A stretch of 64,000 nt of DNA from Nocardioides sp. YR527 (GTDB lineage: Bacteria > Actinomycetota > Actinomycetes > Propionibacteriales > Nocardioidaceae). The notes beneath the pieces are model-generated. The model was not told the origin of the DNA. It worked only from the letters and a program-made list of their open reading frames with translations, and did no database searches. The stretch is from the NCBI RefSeq assembly GCF_900101045.1, contig NZ_FNFN01000001.1, positions 620,001 through 684,000 on the forward strand, written 5' to 3'. How positions within the stretch are numbered: position 1 is the stretch's first letter; the number at the start of each line of letters is the position of its first letter. The position numbers and the translations under genes are program-made. Shown one piece after another: positions 17,273 through 25,648 of the stretch.

Positions 17273-18529
17273 ATGCGGATCGCTCTGCTGTCGTATCGCA
17301 GCAAGCCGCACGTCGGCGGTCAAGGCGTCTATATCCGCCATCTGAGTCGGGAGCTCGCCAAGCTCGGGCACACGGTCGAGGTCTTCTCCGGTCAGCCCTA
17401 TCCCGAGCTCGACCTCCTGGGGGAGGGCGTGACCCTCACCAAGGTGCCGAGTCTGGGTCTCTACGAGGAGCCCAACCCGTTCGGCAACCCGAAGCTCTCC
17501 GAGATCCGCGACCGGATCGATGTCGAGGAGTGGGCCCGGATGCGCACCGGCGCCTTCCCCGAGCCGCTGACGTTCGCCAAGCGCGTCCTGAAAGTGCTGA
17601 AGAAGCGGACCGACGACTTCGACATCGTCCACGACAACCAGACGCTCGCCACGCCGCTGCTGAGCATCGAGCCCGAGCTCGGCCTGCCGCTGGTGACGAC
17701 GATCCACCACCCGATCTCCTTCGACCGGCGCATCGAGCTGGAGAGCGCCGAGGGCTGGAAGAAGAAGTTCGGTGTCTGGCGCTGGTACTCGTTCGTGAAG
17801 ATGCAGGCGAAGGTCGCCTCACAGCTGCGGCGCGTGATCACGCCCTCGGACAACTCCAAGCGCGACATCCTCACCGACTTCGGCGTCCCCTCCGAGCGGG
17901 TGCAGACCGTGCACCTCGGCGTACCGGAGGAGTTCGTCCCGCCGACCGGGCCCCGCGTCTCCGGCCGGATCCTGGCCATGGCCAGTGCCGATGCCCCGCT
18001 GAAGGGCATCGCCTTCCTGCTCGAGGCCTTCGCCAAGCTGCGTACCGAACGCGACCTCGAGCTGGTCCTGGTCTCCAAGCCCAAGAAGGGCGGGCCGACC
18101 GAGCAGCTCATCGAGAAGCTCGCGATCAAGGACAACGTACGTTTCGTCAACGGCATCTCCGACGCCGAGCTCGTCGAGCTGATGGGCTCGGCGGAGATCG
18201 CCTGCGTGCCCTCGCTCTACGAGGGGTTCTCGCTGCCCACCGCCGAGCTGATGGCCTGCGGCACGCCGCTCGTCGTCTCTCGTGCCGGCGCGATCCCCGA
18301 GGTCGTCGGCCCCGACGACCTGTGCGCGAAGCAGGTCACCCCGGGCGAGACCGAGGAGCTCGAGCAGGCCATCGCGGCACTGCTCGACGACCCCGAGCGC
18401 CGGGCCCGCTACTCGACCGCCGGGCGCGCCCGGGTCGAGGAGCACTTCTCCTGGCACGCCGTCGCCGAGCGGATGACGGCGATCTACCAGCAGTCCATCG
18501 ACGAGTTTCACACAGACGAGAGGAAGTGA
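17273..18529 (+). CDS. GT4-family glycosyltransferase
   Basis: 418 aa, GT-B fold. The N-terminus carries SKPHVGGQGVYIRHLSREL, the acceptor-side glycine loop of GT4 enzymes. The donor side has the EGFSLPTAELMACGTPLVVS segment with the E-x(6)-E nucleotide-sugar motif. SD GGGAGG stands upstream of ATG 17273. It is first in a tight run: the methyltransferase GTG begins 4 nt after its stop, and the next gene 8 nt beyond that. The KstR-type operator places it under sterol-responsive control, an inference. The acceptor is unknown; with methyltransferases beside it, a methylated glycoconjugate or glycolipid is likely. Confidence 0.9.
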   Translation: MRIALLSYRSKPHVGGQGVYIRHLSRELAKLGHTVEVFSGQPYPELDLLGEGVTLTKVPSLGLYEEPNPFGNPKLSEIRDRIDVEEWARMRTGAFPEPLTFAKRVLKVLKKRTDDFDIVHDNQTLATPLLSIEPELGLPLVTTIHHPISFDRRIELESAEGWKKKFGVWRWYSFVKMQAKVASQLRRVITPSDNSKRDILTDFGVPSERVQTVHLGVPEEFVPPTGPRVSGRILAMASADAPLKGIAFLLEAFAKLRTERDLELVLVSKPKKGGPTEQLIEKLAIKDNVRFVNGISDAELVELMGSAEIACVPSLYEGFSLPTAELMACGTPLVVSRAGAIPEVVGPDDLCAKQVTPGETEELEQAIAALLDDPERRARYSTAGRARVEEHFSWHAVAERMTAIYQQSIDEFHTDERK

Positions 18530-18532
18530 GCC

Positions 18533-19300
18533 GTGCTCACCGTTGACTTCGACCGCCTTGGCCTTCAGCCCGGAGAGCGCGTGCTCGACATGGGTGCCGG
18601 CGGCGGCCGGCACGCCTTCGAGATGTACCGCCGCGGCGCCGATGTGATCGCGTTCGACCAGGACGCCGAGGAGCTGGCCAAGGTCAGCGACTGGTTCTTC
18701 GCGATGCGTGACGAGGTCCCCGCGGGCGCGAACGCGGAGGTCAAGGAGGGCGACGCCCTGTCGCTGCCCTTCGCCGACGGCGAGTTCGACCGGATCGTGG
18801 CCGCCGAGGTGCTCGAGCACATCCACCGCGACGTCGACGCGATCAAGGAGCTCGTCCGGGTGCTGCGTCCCGGTGGCACTCTCGCCATCTCGGTGCCGCG
18901 CTGGCTGCCCGAGGTCGTCAACTGGAAGCTCTCCGAGGACTACCACAACACGACCGGCGGCCACATCCGGATCTACACCGACCACGAGCTCATCGACAAG
19001 GTCACCAAGGCTGGCCGGCCCAACGACGGCACCCCTGGCGAGGCGATGATCTTCGAGGGCAAGTCCTACGCCCACGGCCTGCACGCGCCCTATTGGTGGC
19101 TGAAGTCGGCCGTCGGTGTCGACAACGACAAGAACGTCCTCGTGAAGGCGTACCACCAGGTCCTGGTCTGGGAGATCATGAAGAACCCGCTGCCGCTGCG
19201 CCTCGCCGGGAAGGTCCTCGACCCGATGATCGGCAAGAGCATGGTGCTCTACTTCCGCAAGCCGGGCCCGATCGCCTCCGACCCGACCTCGGCTGCCTGA
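18533..19300 (+). CDS. Class I SAM-dependent methyltransferase
   Basis: 255 aa. SAM motif I reads VLDMGAGGGRHAFEM (about 18-32) with the acidic ribose-binding residue in AFDQD, then motif II-like FDRIVAAEVLEHI and LRPGGTLAISVPRW. The start is GTG, 4 nt after the glycosyltransferase stop. The C-terminal half (ARPNDG..., YAHGLHAPYWWLKSAVG) is family-specific and aromatic-rich, perhaps lining a lipid or sugar pocket. It is the second gene of the KstR-boxed run and probably methylates the product of the GT4 enzyme or its acceptor. Confidence 0.88.
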   Translation: MLTVDFDRLGLQPGERVLDMGAGGGRHAFEMYRRGADVIAFDQDAEELAKVSDWFFAMRDEVPAGANAEVKEGDALSLPFADGEFDRIVAAEVLEHIHRDVDAIKELVRVLRPGGTLAISVPRWLPEVVNWKLSEDYHNTTGGHIRIYTDHELIDKVTKAGRPNDGTPGEAMIFEGKSYAHGLHAPYWWLKSAVGVDNDKNVLVKAYHQVLVWEIMKNPLPLRLAGKVLDPMIGKSMVLYFRKPGPIASDPTSAA

Positions 19301-19307
19301 TTCGCGG

Positions 19308-20414
19308 ATGAGAGTCGAGATCCCGTACGTCGACGGGGTGCTGACCCCTGCCCAGATCGTCGCCACGGCCGGGTCGATCGCCCGCGCCCAGGAGGCGTCG
19401 GGCGCGATCCCGTGGGTGCCGGGTCAGCACACCGACATCTGGAACCACGTCGAGGCGGCCATGGGCCTGCTCGTCGGTGGCCTGGTGGAGGAGGCCGAGG
19501 CCGCGTACGACTGGATCCCGTTCCTGCAGAACGGCGACGGGTCCTGGCCGATGAAGATCGTCGCCGGCTCGCCGGTGGAGACGATCGGCGAGTCGAACAT
19601 GTCGGCCTACTTCGCGGTCGGACTCTGGCACCACTGGCTGATCCGTCGGGACCGGGCGTTCGTGGAGCGGCTGTGGCCCTCGGTGCGCGCCGGACTCGAC
19701 TTCGTCGTCGGGCTGCAGCTGCCCTTCGGCGGAATCGCCTGGACCCCGCGCGACCCGTTCGCCCTGCTCACCGGCTCGTCCTCGATCTACCAGTCGCTGC
19801 GCGCCGGAGTCGCGCTGGCCGACCTGATGGACGACCCGCAGCCGGAGTGGGAGATCGTCGGCGGCCGGCTCGGCCACGCCCTTCGCCACCACCGTGACTC
19901 GTTCGAGGACAAGTCGCACCACTCGATGGACTGGTACTACCCGGTCCTCGGCGGCGCCGTCGTCGGTGCCGCCGGGCACGACCTGATCGAGTCGCGCTGG
20001 GACCATTTCGTACGCCCCGGCCTCGGCGCGCTCTGCGTCGACACCAACCCGTGGGTGACGGGCGCGGAGACCTGCGAGCTGGCGATGGCTCTCGACAACA
20101 TCGGCGACCACCGCCAGGCGTTGGGGCTCGTGAGGGACATGCAGCACCTGCGTGCCGACGACGGCGGCTACTGGACCGGGTGGGTCTATGAGTCGCCCGA
20201 GTACCCCAACCCCAACCCCAACGCCTACTGGCCCGAGGAGCACTCCACCTTCACCGCCGCCGCCGTCATCCTGGCCGCGGACGCGCTGGGGGAGCGTTAC
20301 GGCGGGTCCACCCCGGGCTCGGCCATCATGCGTGGCACCTCCCTCGCCGCTCCGTTCGAGGAGCTGGCGCTGGAGTGTGGGTGCGAGACCTCAGAGGCGT
20401 CGCAGCACGCGTAG
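19308..20414 (+). CDS. Alpha/alpha-toroid protein (prenyltransferase/cyclase-like or six-hairpin glycosidase-like)
   Basis: 368 aa, all-helical with repeats. FLQNGDGSWPMKIV resembles the QxxDGSW (QW) motif of squalene-cyclase/prenyltransferase toroids; WVPGQHTDIWNHVEAAMGL and the paired helical hairpins also recall six-hairpin glycosidases. Homologues are commonly labelled prenyltransferase. No DXDD catalytic motif was recognised, so terpene cyclase activity is not supported. It starts 8 nt after the methyltransferase stop and its last 24 nt overlap the convergent methyltransferase gene. Its link to GT4 and methyltransferases suggests a role in making or trimming a glycoconjugate. Confidence 0.7.
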   Translation: MRVEIPYVDGVLTPAQIVATAGSIARAQEASGAIPWVPGQHTDIWNHVEAAMGLLVGGLVEEAEAAYDWIPFLQNGDGSWPMKIVAGSPVETIGESNMSAYFAVGLWHHWLIRRDRAFVERLWPSVRAGLDFVVGLQLPFGGIAWTPRDPFALLTGSSSIYQSLRAGVALADLMDDPQPEWEIVGGRLGHALRHHRDSFEDKSHHSMDWYYPVLGGAVVGAAGHDLIESRWDHFVRPGLGALCVDTNPWVTGAETCELAMALDNIGDHRQALGLVRDMQHLRADDGGYWTGWVYESPEYPNPNPNAYWPEEHSTFTAAAVILAADALGERYGGSTPGSAIMRGTSLAAPFEELALECGCETSEASQHA

Positions 20415-21026
20415 CGAGCCGACCGCGTCGATCTCCTCGAACTGCTTCGAGGCGAGCGCGGGGAGATAGATCTCCTCGTACGGCGGCCGGCCGCCCTCGG
20501 CCGGGTCGGGGAAGACGTCGTGGACCAGCAGCAGCCCGCCGGGCATGACCTTCGGCGCCCAGCCGCGGTAGTCGAGCTGCGCCGGCTCGACGCCGTGGCC
20601 GCCGTCGATGAAGAGGAACGAGACTGGAGTCGTCCACCACCGGCTCACCGTCGTGGAGGCGCCGATCACCGCTACCACCTCGTGCTCGAGGCCGGCCTGC
20701 TCGATCGTGCGCCGGAAGGTCGGCAGCGTGTCCAACCGCCCGGAGCGCTCGTCGACGAGGGTGGTGTCGTGGTGCTCCCAGCCCGCCTGGTTCTCCTCGC
20801 TGCCGTGGTGGTGGTCGACCGTGAACACCGTGCCGCCGGTCAGCTTCGCCGCGGCGCCGAGATAGACCGACGACTTTCCGCAGTAGGTGCCGATCTCGAC
20901 GGCCGGCCCGTGGGGCAGCCGCTCCACGGCGTACTCGAACAGCGCGAGGCCCTCCTCGGGAGGCATGAACCCCGTGGCGTCGAGAGCGTGCTTGAGCAGG
21001 TCGGCGGGCATCTCAGGCGTAGACAC
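20391..21026 (-). CDS. Class I SAM methyltransferase (Methyltransf_24/cephalosporin hydroxylase-like)
   Basis: 211 aa. Motif I is AVEIGTYCGKSSVYLGAA, followed by FTVDHHHGSEEN with the acidic/His ribose region, FLFIDGGHGVEPAQLDYRGW, and LLLVHDVFPDP. This arrangement is typical of O-methyltransferases acting on sugars in polyketides and surface glycans. It is convergent with, and overlaps by 24 nt, the alpha-toroid gene. It probably joins the same pathway although encoded on the other strand and not under the 17225 operator. Confidence 0.85.
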   Translation of the reverse strand: MSTPEMPADLLKHALDATGFMPPEEGLALFEYAVERLPHGPAVEIGTYCGKSSVYLGAAAKLTGGTVFTVDHHHGSEENQAGWEHHDTTLVDERSGRLDTLPTFRRTIEQAGLEHEVVAVIGASTTVSRWWTTPVSFLFIDGGHGVEPAQLDYRGWAPKVMPGGLLLVHDVFPDPAEGGRPPYEEIYLPALASKQFEEIDAVGSLRVLRRL

Positions 21027-21100
21027 CCGGGCACCTTAGCCGAGTGGCGAGCGGTCCGCGTCGAGTGGTCATCAACCTGGGCCACGGGGAGAATCCGGGC

Positions 21101-21673
21101 ATGAGCAGAACCTCGGCCGGGCACTCGGTGCTCGTGGTCCCGGTGCCCGAGCTGGAGACGTACGTCCTGGAGCGGACACGCCACTATGACGACTCGTTCG
21201 TCTCCGCGGACCCGGCGTTCGTGCACGCGCACATCACGCTGCTCGCGCCCTTCGTGGCCTCGCCAACCACGGACGATCTGGAGCGGGTCGGGAAGATCGC
21301 GGCCGCGGCGGCCGCTTTCGACTTCCGGCTGGACGAGGTACGTGTCTTCGCCGGCGGCACGATCTATCTGGCTCCTGAGCCCGCGGAGCCCTTCGCGGCC
21401 CTGACCGCCGAGCTGAGCGCGGCGTTTCCGCAGTGCCCGCCCTATGCCGGGCTCTTCGAGCCGCTACCGCACCTGACCGTCGACCACATCGCCGGGGGAG
21501 TGGACCTCGGCTCGACACGTACGTCCCTGACGCCCTTCCTCCCCGCGCGATGTCACGCGGACCGGGTCAGCCTGCAGTGGTACGCGAACCACGACTGCCG
21601 GGTGATCGCCGAGTGGCCCTTGGGCGGATCACCGCGTCACGGCGAAGGTGCGGAGATCGCCTGCATCACGTAG
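21101..21673 (+). CDS. 2H phosphoesterase superfamily protein (2'-5' RNA ligase-like)
   Basis: 190 aa. Two H-x-T/S-x motifs are seen, HAHITLL (about residues 46-52) and LPHLTVDH (about 127-134), spaced as in the two-lobed 2H fold. ATG 21101 is preferred over an upstream in-frame ATG at 21044, since GGGGAG stands before it and the upstream residues are not family-like. Enzymes of this fold hydrolyse or ligate 2'-5' or cyclic phosphodiesters in RNA or nucleotides. The 3' end overlaps the convergent J-domain gene by 37 nt. Confidence 0.85.
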   Translation: MSRTSAGHSVLVVPVPELETYVLERTRHYDDSFVSADPAFVHAHITLLAPFVASPTTDDLERVGKIAAAAAAFDFRLDEVRVFAGGTIYLAPEPAEPFAALTAELSAAFPQCPPYAGLFEPLPHLTVDHIAGGVDLGSTRTSLTPFLPARCHADRVSLQWYANHDCRVIAEWPLGGSPRHGEGAEIACIT

Positions 21674-22494
21674 CCGATGGCGACCAACATCGTCAGGCTG
21701 CTGATGGCGATGCCGGCGACCGCGGCCCAGCGGCCCCGTCGCTTGTCGTCGGCGGTGCGGGCCAGGCCGATGATGCCGAGGATGAAGCCGAGCGGGCCGC
21801 ACATCAGCACACTGGTGAGAAGCGACGCGACCGAGACCGCGTCGAGCGGTGCGGAGTAGAGCGACCAGGCGTTGGTCGGCTTGTCGGCCGACGGCGCGGT
21901 CTTCTGCTGCGGGGGAGCCGGCTGTGAAGACACCGGCTGAGGGCTCGCGGGCTGCGGGGCGGCGGGCTGGGGAGCCGGCGGCTCGGTCACCGTGGGAGGG
22001 GGTTTCGGTGCCGGGGTCCGCTGTCGCGAGGAGAGCGCGGCGTTCGCCGCTCGAGCCTGCCGCGTGGCCTGGCGAAGCCGGCTGGCCGACGGGCGAACCC
22101 GAGCGGGTGGCGGCACCGGGGCCGGCGAGCTGCTGCCGGCCGGCGGGGCGGGCCGAGGAGTCGTTGCGCCCCACTCCGCTCGCCAGCGCCGGTCGCGGCT
22201 GAGTGGCGGAGTCGCGGGCGAAGCGGCCGAGGGCGCCTTCCCCGCGGCTGCCGAGGCAGCGGCCTTACGGCGGCGCCGGGCGAGCTCCTCGTCGAGGGTG
22301 GCCCTGGCGACCGGGTCGAGCAGTACGTCGCGCGCCCGGTTGATGCGCATCATCAGCTCGCCGTCGGCAGCGCGGCCGCCACGGTCGGGGTGGAACTGCT
22401 TGGCGAGCTCGCGATGGCGAGCTCGGACAGCCGCGTCATCCGCGTCCGAAGGGATCTCGAGCACGGCATAGGCGTCGATGAACTTACCGCTCAC
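21637..22494 (-). CDS. J-domain protein with proline-rich linker and DUF4190 membrane tail
   Basis: 285 aa. An N-terminal J domain (about 5-70) contains the HPD triad in AKQFHPDRGGR, so it could stimulate an Hsp70. A long Pro/Ala/Gln-rich linker (about 75-205) follows, then two membrane helices (about 213-237 and 252-275) with MCGPLGFILGIIGL, the DUF4190 signature. The topology suggests a membrane-tethered co-chaperone. It is not DnaJ proper: the zinc-finger and substrate domains are missing. It overlaps the 2H gene tail to tail. Confidence 0.85.
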   Translation of the reverse strand: MSGKFIDAYAVLEIPSDADDAAVRARHRELAKQFHPDRGGRAADGELMMRINRARDVLLDPVARATLDEELARRRRKAAASAAAGKAPSAASPATPPLSRDRRWRAEWGATTPRPAPPAGSSSPAPVPPPARVRPSASRLRQATRQARAANAALSSRQRTPAPKPPPTVTEPPAPQPAAPQPASPQPVSSQPAPPQQKTAPSADKPTNAWSLYSAPLDAVSVASLLTSVLMCGPLGFILGIIGLARTADDKRRGRWAAVAGIAISSLTMLVAIGYVMQAISAPSP

Positions 22495-22627
22495 TCAACG
22501 CCCCCCACGCACAGTCCTTCGGTTGTCGGCCTCGCCCCCAGGCTCATCCACACCTGGTGCCATAAATTCCAGAGCAGTGAAATCCTAGAGCAGTCGCGGC
22601 GAGATGCTGGTTTCGCCACGGGAAATT

Positions 22628-22661
22628 GATCGAGGGCCGCCCGACTGGGCGGCCCTCGATC
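22628..22661 (-). terminator. Rho-independent-like terminator of tRNA-Gly
   Basis: A 15-bp perfect stem GATCGAGGGCCGCCC / GGGCGGCCCTCGATC with a 4-nt loop, followed on the minus strand by AATTTCCC. It lies 24 nt beyond the tRNA 3' end. Confidence 0.8.
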
Positions 22662-22685
22662 TATGCATCATCGCCTTCGGCGAAG

Positions 22686-22761
22686 TGGAGCGGACGACGA
22701 GGCTCGAACTCGCGACCTCAACCTTGGCAAGGTTGCGCTCTACCAACTGAGCTACGTCCGC
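22686..22761 (-). tRNA. tRNA-Gly (GCC)
   Basis: 76 nt including encoded CCA. The acceptor stem GCGGACG pairs with CGTCCGC, the D arm has AGCTCAGTTGGTAGAGC, the anticodon stem CAACC/GGTTG encloses the loop TTGCCAA (anticodon GCC), and the T arm has GTTCGAGCC. It reads glycine codons GGC/GGT. The divergent recombinase/coiled-coil pair lies on its 5' side; no duplicated 3' tRNA segment was noticed nearby. Confidence 0.97.
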
Positions 22762-22818
22762 TTGCGAGAAGAACAGTAGCGGATGTGGTCCGTTCACCTC
22801 CAACTGGGGGCCCGCGTG

Positions 22819-23913
22819 TCACGCACCATCGTCGGGGACATCGGGTGATGCCGTACGCCGCTCGATCTGTTCCACCAGCTGGGTGACCTGGGCCTGGTGC
22901 GCCGCCCGCAGGTCCTCGAGCCGCTCGCGCGCATGCGCGCGCTCACGGTCCAGCTCGGCGCGGGTGGCGTCGCGATCCGCCTTCGCCGCCGCCTCGCTCC
23001 CGCGGAGGTCGGCCACCTGGTCCCGAAGAGAGTCGATCTGCTCGCGGGCGGCGTCGCGCTGCGTACGCAGCCCGGAGATCGTCACCTCTGCACTCGCCGC
23101 CGCCTTCTCAGCGGCCTTCTTCTCCGCGATCAGCTGCTCCTGCAGCCGTGCCGTGGCCTTCTCGGCGTGGTCGGCGCGCGCGGTCTCGCTCCGTCGGCGC
23201 TGCACGGCCGAGGCGTGCTCGGACTGCAGCTTCTCGAGCTTCTCGGCCAGGGCATCGCGCGCGGAGGTCGTCTCCTCGGCGCGCTTCTCGAGGGCGGCGA
23301 TCGTCGCGGAGGCGGCCTGTGCCGCGGCTGTCGCGTCCGACTCCGCTCTCTCCCGCGCGGCCTGCTCGGCCTGACGGGACTCTTCGGCCGCGGCCGTGGC
23401 GGACAGCGCCTCCCGCAGGATCTCGGCCGAGCGCTCGGACTCCTCCAACGCCTCCGCGGCAGCTGCGTCCGCCTCGTCGCGCTCCGCCTCCGCCGTCCGC
23501 TGCGCGTGCTCGGCGCGCACAGCACGAGCGCTCGCGGCGGCGACCTGCTCCTGGGCCTCGCTCTGCACCGTGGCGATCTGGGCCTCGGCAGCGGTCAGGT
23601 CGCCGAGCGTACGCAGCTCCTCGAGGGCCTTCGGGAGCTGATCGAGGAACCTGTCGGCGAGCTGGGTCAGCTGGGTGGTGATCTCCGCGGCCCGCTGCTG
23701 GGCTGCCTGCACCGGTCGAGCGGTCTCTCCGGGGTCCCGCGTCTCGGTGAGCCGCTGCAGGCGCTTCCGCTCGCGCCAGGCCGCGGCCCGGTTGTGGGCC
23801 GGATCGTCGCAGTACTCCGGCGGCCGGCCGCTTCCGCTCTCCGACGTTGCCGCTGCCATCGGGCAGCCGGGGAAGCGGCAGAGCTTCTCGTCGACAGCAA
23901 TCGTTTCCGTCAT
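22819..23913 (-). CDS. Coiled-coil protein with N-terminal Cys/His (zinc-like) motif
   Basis: 364 aa from ATG 23913, chosen because TATGCT sits 6 nt upstream on this strand (leaderless). Residues 9-50 hold CRFPGC...YCDDPAHNRAAAWRERKRL, a C-x4-C-x(n)-C-x5-H arrangement that could bind zinc and DNA. The remaining 300 residues are Ala/Glu/Arg-rich heptads, a long coiled coil. The layout recalls KfrA-type plasmid proteins and actinobacterial proteins encoded beside recombinases. It is divergent from the tyrosine recombinase, with a shared 100-bp promoter region containing repeats. The function is unknown; DNA binding and autoregulation are inferred. Confidence 0.7.
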   Translation of the reverse strand: MTETIAVDEKLCRFPGCPMAAATSESGSGRPPEYCDDPAHNRAAAWRERKRLQRLTETRDPGETARPVQAAQQRAAEITTQLTQLADRFLDQLPKALEELRTLGDLTAAEAQIATVQSEAQEQVAAASARAVRAEHAQRTAEAERDEADAAAAEALEESERSAEILREALSATAAAEESRQAEQAARERAESDATAAAQAASATIAALEKRAEETTSARDALAEKLEKLQSEHASAVQRRRSETARADHAEKATARLQEQLIAEKKAAEKAAASAEVTISGLRTQRDAAREQIDSLRDQVADLRGSEAAAKADRDATRAELDRERAHARERLEDLRAAHQAQVTQLVEQIERRTASPDVPDDGA

Positions 23914-23958
23914 TACGTCAGCATAGCGTGACGAAAGACGTAACGAATACTGAATACT
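23913..23958. promoter_or_regulatory. Divergent promoter region with inverted and direct repeats
   Basis: The inverted repeat TTACGTC (23913-23919) / GACGTAA (23937-23943) brackets the minus-strand -10 TATGCT. Next to it is a tandem direct repeat GAATACT-GAATACT (23945-23958). These could be operators for the coiled-coil protein or the recombinase. Confidence 0.5.
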
Positions 23959-24013
23959 GCTCATTTGAGATCCCGATGCGGCGCACAACATAACCGGCAT
24001 TATGATGTGTGGT

Positions 24014-24976
24014 GTGAGCGCGCTCGAGCCCCGTCAGCAGACCCCCTCCACAGACCTCTCGGTGACGGAATCCGTCAGGGAGCTGTTCCTTGACGACCTC
24101 GGAGACCTGCCCCGCGAAAAACGTGCCGAGGCTCTCGCCAGAAGGTTCCTGCTCTCCTACGCGGGCCACACCCGCGCGGCGTACGGCCGAGACCTCGCCG
24201 ACTGGTTCGGCTGGTGCGCCGCGCTGGAGATCGACCCGCTCGCCGCCAACCGAGCGATGGTCGACGGCTACGCCCGCCATCTGGAGACCCGGCGGAGCCC
24301 GGCGACGATCGCCCGACGACTCTCGGCGATCGCCGGCTTCTACCGCTACGGCGTGGCGGAGGACGTCCTCAGCGCCTCGCCGGCCGAGCACATCAAGCGC
24401 CCCAAGACGAGCAACGACTCCCAGACCCTGGGTATGGACAGGGGAGAGGCGCGCGCGTTCCTCGCTGCCGCCCGCGAGCACTCCAGCCGCGCAGCCGCGC
24501 TGGTGACCCTCCTGCTCCACGACGGCCTGCGCATCTCCGAGGCTCTGGGCGCCGATGTCACCGACCTCAGCCACGCCCGCGGCCACCGCATCCTGACGAT
24601 CACCCGCAAGGGCGGCGCCCGGCGCGACGTCGTCCTCAACCCGGCGACCTCACAGGCCCTCGACGCCTACCTCGACGCCCGCGCCGAAGGCCCGGTCTTC
24701 GTCACGAGCACCGGCAACCGCTGGCACCGCTCCGAGGCGTTCCGCCTGATCCGCAGGCTCGGAGCCTCGGCCGGCATCGAGCACGGCGAGAAGCTCTCCC
24801 CGCACAGCCTCCGCCACACCTTCGTCACCCTGGCCCGCGAGGCGGGCGTACCTCTCGAGGACGTCCAGGACGCCGCCGGCCACGCCGACCCCCGCACCAC
24901 CCGCCGCTACGACCGCGGCCGCCACAACCTCGACCGCCACCCCGCCTACGCCCTGGGTGCCTTCCTGGCCGACTGA
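24014..24976 (+). CDS. Tyrosine recombinase / integrase (XerC/D-like)
   Basis: 320 aa. GTG 24014 is chosen because TATGAT (24001-24006) stands 7 nt upstream, a near-ideal leaderless promoter; the ATGs at 24002 and 24005 fall inside that hexamer. A SAM-like core-binding domain (about 30-125) includes SYAGHTRAAYGRDLADWFGW. The catalytic domain has Arg in HDGLRISEALG, the H-x-x-R box in SPHSLRHTFVT, His in DAAGHADPRTT and the nucleophile Tyr in RRYDRGR. All key residues except the beta-hairpin Lys (probably TRKGGARR) are plainly seen, so it should be active. It is close to tRNA-Gly, but no attachment-site repeat was found. Confidence 0.9.
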   Translation: MSALEPRQQTPSTDLSVTESVRELFLDDLGDLPREKRAEALARRFLLSYAGHTRAAYGRDLADWFGWCAALEIDPLAANRAMVDGYARHLETRRSPATIARRLSAIAGFYRYGVAEDVLSASPAEHIKRPKTSNDSQTLGMDRGEARAFLAAAREHSSRAAALVTLLLHDGLRISEALGADVTDLSHARGHRILTITRKGGARRDVVLNPATSQALDAYLDARAEGPVFVTSTGNRWHRSEAFRLIRRLGASAGIEHGEKLSPHSLRHTFVTLAREAGVPLEDVQDAAGHADPRTTRRYDRGRHNLDRHPAYALGAFLAD

Positions 24977-24979
24977 GCC

Positions 24980-25582
24980 TCAGTCCCGGAAGTCGGGTGG
25001 AGCGATCGCGATGAGCGCTCGCGCGAGGTCCTCCACGGTGCGGTCGCCGTCGTCGGTGAGCCACCACGTGATGACCGCGAGCATCCCCGCCGCGAGGTAG
25101 CGCGCCGTCACCTCGGGGTCGGCGGCGAGCGTCTCGCGGGTGCGGAGGGTGACCAGGGTCGAGGCGACCATCCCCTCGGCGAGAGCCGCACCGAACTCGG
25201 GGTCGGCGATGAGCAGGGCGCCGTAGCTTCGCCGATGCTCCGAGATGAACCGCGTGATCTCGTAGATCACCTGTTCGTTGACCGTCGTCTTGGAGGCGCC
25301 GGCCCGGATCGTAGCGCGCGCGTCTGCGATGATCGTCTCCGACAGGTCGCTGAGCGCTGTCGCGGCGAGGTGTCCGACCCCGGAGAAGTGCGCGTAGAAG
25401 GAAGAGCGGGTGACTCCCGCGGCGCGGACGATCGAGGTCACCGTGAGGGTGTCGACATCTCCCGAGTCGAGGCGGTCGCGGAACGCGGCGATGAGCTTCT
25501 CGCGCGTCTTGAGCACGCGCCGATCACTGCTGTCGACGCGCCGCTCGCGCAGCGACTCCTGCTTGGACTCGCCGACTGTCAT
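24980..25582 (-). CDS. TetR-family transcriptional regulator
   Basis: 200 aa. An N-terminal HTH (TVTSIVRAAGVTRSSFYAHFSGVGHL) is followed by an all-helical ligand domain (TetR_C-like). ATG 25582 has GGGAGG upstream. It lies 66 nt after the M20 hydrolase stop on the same strand, so it may be the last gene of the riboswitch operon and its local regulator. The 11-bp palindrome at 28943-28953, upstream of the riboswitch, is a possible operator. Ligand unknown. Confidence 0.85.
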   Translation of the reverse strand: MTVGESKQESLRERRVDSSDRRVLKTREKLIAAFRDRLDSGDVDTLTVTSIVRAAGVTRSSFYAHFSGVGHLAATALSDLSETIIADARATIRAGASKTTVNEQVIYEITRFISEHRRSYGALLIADPEFGAALAEGMVASTLVTLRTRETLAADPEVTARYLAAGMLAVITWWLTDDGDRTVEDLARALIAIAPPDFRD

Positions 25583-25648
25583 ATCTCGCCTCCCGGACGG
25601 TGTGCGGCGGGCTCCTCCGCCCGCCGCACACCATCCGACCACATCCGC

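Noticed and set aside
18533..21026. Polyketide or antibiotic cluster
   Set aside because: Methyltransferases and glycosyltransferases are present but there are no PKS, NRPS or terpene synthase motifs. The toroid protein lacks a DXDD motif.
22686..22761. tRNA-Gly as an integration site of a genomic island
   Set aside because: I saw no repeat of the tRNA 3' end within the window, and flanking genes have ordinary composition. A nearby recombinase alone is not proof.
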